Part shown: positions 55,758 through 64,000 of the stretch, piece by piece
How positions within the stretch are numbered: the stretch's first letter is position 1
Layout: the number at the start of each line of letters is the position of its first letter
NCBI GenBank assembly: GCA_034440635.1
Contig: JAOTON010001070.1
Location: 1-64,000 of the forward strand
Length of the DNA stretch: 64,000 bases
Source: Lepas anatifera
Taxonomy: Eukaryota; Arthropoda; Thecostraca; Lepadidae
Reading direction: 5' to 3'
Notes under the pieces: generated by a model
What the model saw: the letters and a program-made list of their open reading frames with translations, nothing else
Told to the model about the DNA's origin: nothing
The model's database searches: none
Translations under genes and position numbers: made by a program

Positions 55758-56200
55758 ATTAAATTGACGGAGGGGGAGTTCATTAAATTGACGGAGGGGG
55801 AGTTCTTGCCAGTCGACGGAAAATATCACAGTAAATGGCAAACAGAGTTCAACACACAGATCAAATGGTCAACTGTATATGAAAGGCTACATACACCTAC
55901 AGATGATGCCAATTTGAATGGTTACACTATCAATGTATTAAGAGAATTATTCTTACAAACAGACTTCTATACATATACGGTCTATCTGAAAGCGATAAAT
56001 GTAGGTCCTGCCCTATATATTCTGAAACGATTCAACATAGGTTTTGGCACTGTCCCTCGGTTAGACTCCTCTGTAGCGAAGTTAAGGCGTTACTTGGTCT
56101 ACAGAATCATATTTCGTGTCAGGATGTTTTTCTCGGTATTGATGTGGGATGTCAAAAGAAAACGCGCGAAGCCAATAACCTTATCATGATCACAAAACAA
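55758..56200 (+). pseudogene. Non-LTR retrotransposon fragment (RT-distal region)
   Basis: The frame 55764-56187 contains KWQTEFNTQIKWSTVYERL and TPTDDANLNGYTINVLRELF, resembling the region between reverse transcriptase and C-terminus in L1/Tx1-like elements (a W..DL....W..V...L pattern). No RT core is present. A 23-bp phrase (AAATTGACGGAGGGGGAGTT) is duplicated in tandem at 55760-55805. Family assignment is tentative. Confidence 0.4.
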
Positions 56201-56627
56201 ATTATTTGGAAAAACCGAGAATACCATGGCCGGCTGACCTGCGCAAACCTGAGCCTGTCCTCAAAAAGTACATTTCAATTGAAAAATATATATCTAGAAT
56301 AAGGGGACAATAGCAGAGGTTCGTCGAGCAATGGGAAAACCTAGACACAAGTATAAGGCGAGAGAACATTTGAATGATTGCAGCTGTAACCTTCAGTAGA
56401 CTTCACTCACAGATGCTCAATCAAACACATACAGAATGACACACACACACATACAAAAACACACACGTACAAACAGGTATTCACTAACTCCTAATGACTT
56501 AACTTCATTACACAAACTTGTTTTCCTCCTTCGTTCTCGGCCTGATTTGATGTGCTACTTCGTGCTAATGTGGTGAGGAATGTTAAGATTGTGGAGGCAG
56601 AGCCTTGAGTTATGAACTTGGATATTG
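56201..56627. other. Presumed 5' region of the Penelope-like element
   Basis: Short CA-rich stretch at 56433-56475. An out-of-frame peptide just before 56628 may be part of the decayed Penelope N-terminus. No other gene recognised. Confidence 0.35.
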
Positions 56628-59600
56628 ATGTTGAAAATAAAGGGCTTCGGCCGACGCCTGAACACAATATATATGAGGAATCGGATCATCAACAAACTTA
56701 ATACGCTCTATGAAGGAAAAGTCCTGCTACCGAATGGAGACGTATCCTATGTGAATCTTTCAAAGCGGGAACTAAGTATTCACGAGAAAGAATTCCTTGA
56801 CTTAGGGTTGAATTTACATCTGTATCCTAGGTTTAACAAGTGCGCAAAGGTTACTGAGCTTGAGTTGCTGTATCAGTCGGTGACTAAGCTTGAAAACGAT
56901 GGGAAGGTTGAAGTAAACCCGGATTTAAAATCACAACTTACAGCGGAAGGAACAAAACGAAGGGATAATAAGGTTAAAGGAATCCTCACTCCTGAATTAC
57001 GCGAAGCAGCCAAAACACTGCGGGAAGATAAGGATATCATAGTGCGAAAAGCAGATAAGTCATCAAGCTACGTTGTTTTGGACCGTTCAGCATATTTGGC
57101 TAAACTTGATATTATCTTGAGCGACAAGAAGAAGTTTACACGCATTACGAGAAATCCAACCGATGAACTAAAAAAGAAGGTTAACAAGCTGATAAGCACT
57201 GCAAACGCCGCAGTCGACGGTGTACATTTCGAAACAGTCGTTGGAGAGTTCAAACCAGGATACCTATACGGAACTGTAAATCTGGGATCGATGTTGAGCG
57301 TGGCCTGGAGCAACATATCCGCTGGCTCACAAACTGATATAATTTATACAGACTTTAGTTCAGCCTTTCAAAGCGTAAGTCACAAACTTCTGGTTCATAA
57401 AATGGAAAAATCATTTAATATCACCGGGACATCATTGTCATGGCTAAAATCATACCTTTCTGGAAGAGAGCAGCGGGTAGTTGTGAATGGCCAATGCTCT
57501 TCGTGGATCCCGGTTACCTCAGGCACACCTGAGGGGGACATCTCTCGCCCCTCCTCTTCGCCTGTTTTATTAATGACCTACCGACTGCTGTCCACTCGGA
57601 TTGTATAATTTTCGCCGACGACTGTAAACTGTATCGCAGAGTTGACAGTACAGCTGATGCCACACAACTGCAGGTAGACGTAGATCGATTATGCGCGTGG
57701 TCAATGAAGTGGCAACTGTCACTGAATCCTTCAAAGTGTAAATATTTAACTCTGACACTTCGTACAAAGCCCATTTTAGAAACGTACCACATAGGCAACT
57801 CGGAGCTTGAGAGAGTGAGTGAGATGCGCGATCTTGGAGTGATCATAGACTCGAAATTAACGTTTCAGTCCCACATCGATGACATGGTGCGAAAGGCCAA
57901 CAGGGCTCTAGGGCTTTTAATAAGGTCTTTCCAGACAGGGAAGAATGGTCCATCACTACAGGGGATAGATCATAAAAGTATGATTGTGACTTTTTGCGCC
58001 AACGTTCGGAGTATTTTGGAATATGGCTGTGTGATATGGGGAGGAGCTGCCGACACACATCTGAAACGTGCGGACAAAATTCAGCACAAGTTTCTTATTT
58101 GGCTCTGCGCAAGGTGTCGTGTTCAAAACGTTTCACTGGAGTATGCTGACCTTCTCCGTCATTTTGGGTTGGCATCCTTATCCGCGAGAAGGTTACAGTA
58201 TGATATTATGTTCATCAGAAACATTCATAATCACAAAATTGATTCACATTTTCTTTTGGAATGCTTCCCATTGGCAGCGCCTCCCGTGCACTTCGAAACT
58301 GGTTGCTTTTCAACGTTCCCTACGCCAGAACTAACACTGTAAGGTCGAGCATGTTTACCAGAATTCCCCGTGTCTGTAACAGGTTTTTAAATGCAAATAG
58401 GGACGTTGATATCTGGCACACGAGCTTAGGAGATTTTAAGAAGCGAGTGATCGCCTTTTCCTTTACTGTCTAAGGTGTATACAGTGTGCTCGACGAGAGT
58501 GGATGTTTTTAGCGTTATTTACATTTTATCGTTTTGTTTGTTTGATCCAGTGTACTGCTTTTATCTTATCGACTTCATCTATAAGTGGGTTTTACTGACC
58601 CGTTGGTGATATGTTTAATAAACTAAACTAAAAACTCACAAGGCCGATAATCCACTTAGGCCCATAATATCTCAAATACCAACTCCGACCTATAAACTAG
58701 CTAAGCGTCTTAACAACATTATTTCTCCTTATATACCTATCCAACATACTATCAAATCCAGCGAGGAGTTCATTCAACTACTTCATTCTACTCAGCCTAC
58801 TGGCATACTTGCTTCTCTTGACGTACAGAGCCTCTTTACCAACGTGCCAGTCAAAGCTACGATAGACATAATTTTGGACTACGTTTATCAACATGAATCT
58901 CTGCCAGCTCCCAGTAAACTGCCACGGAGCCTGCTCAACCAGATGCTTCTGTTGTGCACGACGGAAGCCCCGTTCCGCTGTCCTCGAGGCAAGATCTTCA
59001 AACAAATCGATGGCGTTGCCATGGGTTCCCCATTGGGGGTCTTGTTCGCGAACGCATACATGTGTCATGTTGAAAATAAAGTGTTGAGTGACCTTGAATC
59101 TCCACCATGCATCTACAAAAGGTATGTTGATGATATTTATGTGGAAATCGACAATGAAGAATCACTGCAGGACCTACGGAGGAAGTTTGAAGAACAATCC
59201 GTCCTCAAGTTCACATACGAACTTGAGGAAAACCGAAGACTTCACTTCCTCGATGTGGATGTGGGTGTTGATGGTACCAAGCACGTCATCTCAGTCTACC
59301 GTAAGCCCACCAACAATGGCAGATGCCTCAACGCGCTCAGCGAGTGTCCTGACAGGTACAAGCGAGGAGTGGTGCGTACGTACATCATCAGAGCCATCAA
59401 TACATGCAGCACATGGGAATCGATCGACCACGAACTACAATACGTAAAGCAGATGCTGGTAAACAACAACTTCTCCTGTCAGGAGATTGATGATGAAATC
59501 CGGGTTACGCTCGACAAGTTCATGGAGAAAGGAGAAAGAGAGAAGAGGAGAGAAGAAGAGGAGGAGAAAGGAGGAAGAAGGAACGAGGAAGAGGCCACAG

Positions 59601-60133
59601 ACCCTGACACGACAACCACACTGAAGATATACTACAAAAACCAAATGACGACATCATACAAACAAGATGAGAAGACTATTAAGAACATAATCCATCGAAA
59701 TGTCAAACCTAAGCCAGGGAACAAGATCAAAACCCTCATATACTACCAATCACCTACGACTTCTCAGCTCATCATGAGAAACAACGAAAGAAAAGAAGAT
59801 GATCTCCAGCTAACAAACGTGGTCTACCAATACAAATGTACTATAGGAGATTGTAAGCTCCAGACCACAGCCTGCTACGTGGGTCACACTACCACAACTC
59901 TATCTCGCCAGCTAACAATGCACCTGCAAACTGGCGGACCTGCCCTACACGCGAAGAATGAACACAGAACAAAAGTCACCAGAAAGGAGTTAGTAGAAAA
60001 CACGACCATCCTCGCACGAGAAAACAACTATCGACGCCTCAGAATTCTGGAAGCCGCATACATCCACCAGAAGATGCCGAGCCTTAACGACCAGATGGAC
60101 CACAAGGGGATTATTACGATGTATAATACTTAA
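56628..60133 (+). pseudogene. Penelope-like retroelement (RT plus GIY-YIG endonuclease), split by a non-LTR insertion
   Basis: 56628-57279 encodes the N-terminal domain (VNLSKRELSIHEKEFLDLGLN, then DIIVRKADKSSSYVVLDR, then GYLYGT). The frame is interrupted by a non-LTR element and resumes in frame at 58631 (KTHKADNPLRPIIS). The RT core follows: motif A in LASLDVQSLFTNVP, the GVAMGSPLGVLFANAYM block, the catalytic YVDD (codons 59123-59134) and LHFLDVDV. A charged Glu/Lys linker (about 59520-59600) leads to the GIY-YIG endonuclease (VVYQYKCTIGDC, CYVGHTTTTLSRQLTMHLQ) and a stop at 60131-60133. The second half, about 500 codons, is fully open. Apart from the insertion it looks recently intact. 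Its endonuclease resembles that of the fragment at 53782-54106 but is clearly a different copy. Confidence 0.9.
57280..58630 (+). pseudogene. Non-LTR retrotransposon, 5'-truncated, inserted in the Penelope ORF
   Basis: Same family as the element at 41196-42829: IIYTDFSSAFQSVSHKLL, SGTPEG, FADDCKLY (in a second frame), LSLNPSKCKY, and an ILEYGCVIWGGAA..IQHKFLIW C-terminus. A one-base loss near 57538 and another shift near 58290 break the ORF. The C-terminal end is in a third frame to 58473. It starts abruptly at motif A (5' truncation) and ends with an AAACTAAACTAAA tail just before the Penelope codons resume. Confidence 0.85.
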
Positions 60134-61015
<882 letters not shown>

Positions 61016-61017
<2 letters not shown>

Positions 61018-62251
61018 GTATATTAAAAAAAACAAGTTTCAGCTCTTTTGAAGTAAAAATGTTCAGTTTTAAATAAAAGGTGCAGATAAGTGTATTTTGG
61101 CTTAAAACAAGACTTTCAAAAGTTATAGGGAGATACGAGAAAAATTATTGGCTAGATCAAAAGGTCACAAAAAGTTGTTCCAGAAGTCCTTTTCTCATTT
61201 TTGCGAATTCGGTCTGCAAAAGCCCTAAAATTGCTCTCAAAGTCAACATTTCTAGATGACTTCACCGGTATACCTCATATCGATTTAAATGACATACCCC
61301 CGGCTGAGGCTATCAACTTCTCTATAAATTAGGTCATATCTATCCTTAACAGTGGTGTAAAACTTTTTGACTACTACAGAACAAAATCATTAAGAAAAAA
61401 AATTCCAAAACTCTTTTGAAACAGAAATATAGGGCTTAAAAGAAATCACAATTAGAAACCTAGTAATTCTCATACTGGGGTCACGTGACCTATCTGACGC
61501 AAAATTTTTGTCATCCTGGGGATGAAGTAGACGACGACTCAAGACCCGAGGTACGAAACAGCTGAAGACTTAGTATTTATGTTTTTTCCGTTTCTAGGCC
61601 AAACTAATTCATTTTGTAGTTTTTAAGGCTTTGTAAAATTAATTCAAATACAAATACAGGAGAACAAACATTTTTATTACCAAAAAATATTACTTTTCAA
61701 CTTTAAGTAGTTTTTGAGAAGTAAGTGATGGGTGAAGGTTTTAGCATTTTATTGGAATTGTTAACCTATTTCGATGATAAGTTAGTGGCCTCCTAAAATT
61801 TTTCTGAAGATACAAAAATAATTGACAGTTTCGTAATCATGATTTTTCAAATATTAAGAAACCACAATAACTTTGTTCGTGTATCTCCCTTCAAGTAAAC
61901 ACACACACACACTACCCAGAAGCAGCCTCATCCTAAATTTCATTCTTTGGAAACCATGCTATTATTTGTAATTTCTATTACTTCACTTGACCATTTAGCA
62001 ATTATTTAACCAAAACAAATGGTGGGTCCCAGGTCAAGGCCACTATAACTTTGAAAAATTCCTATTTAGCATATAGGTACAGGAAACCATCAGAATGAAT
62101 AACTCAATGGAAAAAATATGCAGCTGGTAACTGGAAACGGCAGACCCACCTGATCCTGTGTTTCAATCAAAGTTTGAATTGTTCCATTCAAAGTTGCAAT
62201 TGTTTATTTTAGAGGCACATCTGGTCTGAACTTAAGAGGTCCCTAGGTACA
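61016..62251. other. AT-rich spacer without recognised genes
   Basis: No significant open frame, repeat family or RNA recognised. Confidence 0.4.
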
Positions 62252-62329
62252 AATAATACATGTACATGAAAGATAAAATAATACATGTACATGAAAGATA
62301 AAATAATACATGTACATGAAAGATAAAAC
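62252..62329. repeat. 25-bp tandem repeat, three units
   Basis: Three copies of a unit containing TACATGTACATGAAAGATAA, each with the palindrome ACATGT. Confidence 0.9.
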
Positions 62330-62390
62330 AGATTCCTATCTGTGGCATGGGCATAATCATTAAAGCAATGAACCTGACTGCAAAATACAT

Positions 62391-62824
62391 TTAAAGGGAA
62401 TGTGGCACCTTGGTCAAATCCTGGAATTTAGTGCAATTAGGCGTACTTTTAGCCGAAAATAATGAAACCACTCATGATTTCTCTGAAAAAATGTACAATA
62501 AGCTCAATATTTTGATTTTTAAAATACTCCTCTACAAAAAGAAATAAATATCAGCCTGTGGATGATGTCACGATCTGGCAACCACTACCATACTTGAAAC
62601 GCTTCAAGGGCTTCGACTGGCTGATGCTCATCGCGACGTCAGCATATGTCGTCACACCAGCAGCTCACAACAATGGCCGCCCGGCGGGGGCTGATGATAG
62701 CTTTTTCTACGAAAATATCGAGTTCCAAGACAAATGAGATATGGAGTGCCGGGTTTTCCGACTTGCTTTACAACTTGGCTATCTCAGTTAAAATCACGTT
62801 ATGAAGGTGCCACATTCCATTTAA
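62391..62824. mobile_element. Short TTAA MITE, copy 3 (best preserved)
   Basis: A 434-bp element flanked by TTAA. Its ends are TTAAAGGGAATGTGGCACCT and the inverse GGTGCCACATTCCATTTAA. The interior matches copies 1 and 2 in reverse orientation (GATTTTTAAAATACTCCT, CACGATCTGGCAACCACTACC, CGTCACACCAGCAGCT, GATTTTAACTGAGATAGCCAAGTTG complement). No ORF. Confidence 0.85.
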
Positions 62825-63190
62825 GCTCCAAAATACTGGTCATCAACAATAAGTCAAATTACTTCTTCACTACAACCAGCACCCAGCCATGTTGATATTC
62901 AAGAAAAAACAAAGTGTGCACACTGCTGTGTTTGAAGAAAATATTTATTGAGATCATCATCATCATCTATTTTTTATCTCACATAAAGACAGGTGAACCA
63001 GGTAGAAGCTTAAGGTTTATTGACTTCAGGACACAACTGTATACAAAAACCAGGTGGTATTCTATAAAAATTGTGTTCCCTTCAATTTTGAAAGTTTTTT
63101 TAAGCTTCAATATACTTATCTGCCCAATTTTCATTTACTATTGAAAATTATGAATGAAAAAACTGCAAAACTTTCTCCTTGAGATCATAA
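62825..63190. other. Unassigned spacer
   Basis: Small AT-rich open frame on the plus strand (62914-63144) without motifs. Nothing recognised. Confidence 0.35.
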
Positions 63191-64000
63191 TTTTCTATCT
63201 ATCTATCTATAGTTATCGGAATTTTGAAGGCCACATCGGCCTGCTGGATCCAGTCTTCGACGGGCTCAGTTTCGATGAGTCTACACTCAGTCTTACTCAG
63301 GCCATAATGCCTGAGGGGTTAATTAGATGGTGAGAGCGGTTGAAAAGAATGTAAGGGACCATACTCTGAGCACTCAGGGACAAGGTACATCAGGGATGAC
63401 CAGTGAGAGTCGAGCTTGTTCTTAAACTCATTGACCGTGGTGGCTTCTACTACTGATGTAGGCCATGCATTCCAGTCATTCACCACGCGTACTGAAAATG
63501 ATGAACGACGCACCCTAGATGTGGCACTGGGTTTCGCAAGTTTCCACTGATGTCCACGGGTACGGGAGCGATCAATGAGATAGAAGAACTGAGCTGGATC
63601 GATATCGATGGAACCGTGGAGCAGTTGGTATGTTTTGATCAGGTCTCCTCGGCGTCGCCTGTAGCACAATGAGGGAAGCTTAAGAGCCCTCAGTCGGTCG
63701 GGGTAAGATAAATCCCTCATGGAGGTGATCATACGAGTGGCCCTTCGCTGCACCCTCTCAAGCAGCCCCTGATCAGCCCTATTGAATGGTCCCCAATATA
63801 TGTTACCATACTCTAGTAGAGGACGCACCAGTGTTTTCTAAAGAAGACGCAAAGTGAAAGTGTCAATGTTAGCGAAGGCTTTTCGGATGACGGCCAAAAC
63901 CTTGTAAGCTTTTGAGACTGATGCCGCTGATTGCTGTCGGAATTTCGGGGCCCTGTCAATGATTACCCCGAGATCTCGTTCTTCATCTAATTTCCAGAGA
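63191..64000 (-). pseudogene. CR1-like non-LTR retrotransposon, 3' end (runs off the window)
   Basis: The minus strand from the window edge encodes the end of the reverse transcriptase region (ERDLGVIID, VSKAYKVLAVIRKAF), a premature TAG at 63838-63840, then VRPLLEYGNIYWGPF, LERVQRRATRMI, LSYPDRLRALKLPSLCYRRRRGDL, SRTRGHQWKL and FSVRVVNDWNAWP, the typical C-terminus of CR1/Jockey-type elements, to a stop near 63319. The 3' UTR ends in a (GATA)n-type tail at 63195-63213, as expected for CR1/L2-like elements with microsatellite tails. It is a different family from the elements at 41, 45 and 57 kb. Confidence 0.85.

Overview
This is a piece of an animal nuclear genome, not a prokaryote or a virus. 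The signs are spliced exons with canonical GT/AG sites, long (TA)n, (CA)n and (TCTG)n microsatellites, several GC-rich minisatellites, and a dense, nested layer of animal transposable elements: Penelope-like, several Jockey/CR1-type non-LTR elements, BEL/Pao, Tc1/mariner, hAT-like MITEs and TTAA-flanked elements. One exon encodes a secreted single-VWC-type peptide, a family best known from arthropods. A marine or chelicerate-like invertebrate is plausible, but the species cannot be fixed from the sequence.

Host genes are few. The best is the 5' part of a class II CPD photolyase on the minus strand (51297 to 48422, three phase-compatible exons); its introns are loaded with MITEs. A signal-peptide-plus-VWC exon lies at 1793-2012 (minus). 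Two unassigned exon-like segments lie at 29938-30053 and 34829-34908 (plus). The remaining exons of these genes are not visible.

Layout. 1-3.1 kb: a 32-bp minisatellite, the VWC exon and a 42-bp minisatellite. 3.1-11.5 kb: a cluster of TTAA-ended, protein-less elements (families called T1 to T5 here), including a three-deep nest. 12-20 kb: a GC-rich minisatellite, two copies of a TCAAGGTCA-rich repeat, hAT MITEs, and a BEL/Pao remnant split by a T4 element exactly at TTAA. 22-29 kb: tRNA-like repeats, another T2 copy and a 2-kb array of 21-bp units. 31-37 kb: a (TCTG)n tract, a 20-bp minisatellite, an 817-bp foldback element with a perfect 8-bp target duplication, and further MITEs. 37-47 kb: an unidentified transposon ORF remnant split by a hAT MITE, and two non-LTR elements. 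48-51 kb: the photolyase gene. 51-55 kb: a T5 element carrying a tRNA-derived SINE, a Penelope-like fragment and a frameshifted mariner. 56.6-60.6 kb: a Penelope-like element interrupted inside its reverse transcriptase ORF by a non-LTR element. 60.6-64 kb: a compound microsatellite, a short TTAA MITE and the 3' end of a CR1-like element.

The most interesting system is the set of TTAA-flanked non-autonomous elements. T1, T2, T3 and T5 share an internal core but have different ends. Members carry subterminal GC palindromes, and many are packed with AGGTCA (nuclear-receptor half-site) motifs, about 20 per kb in T2 by eye. All positions and counts were read by eye; no alignments or database searches were run.
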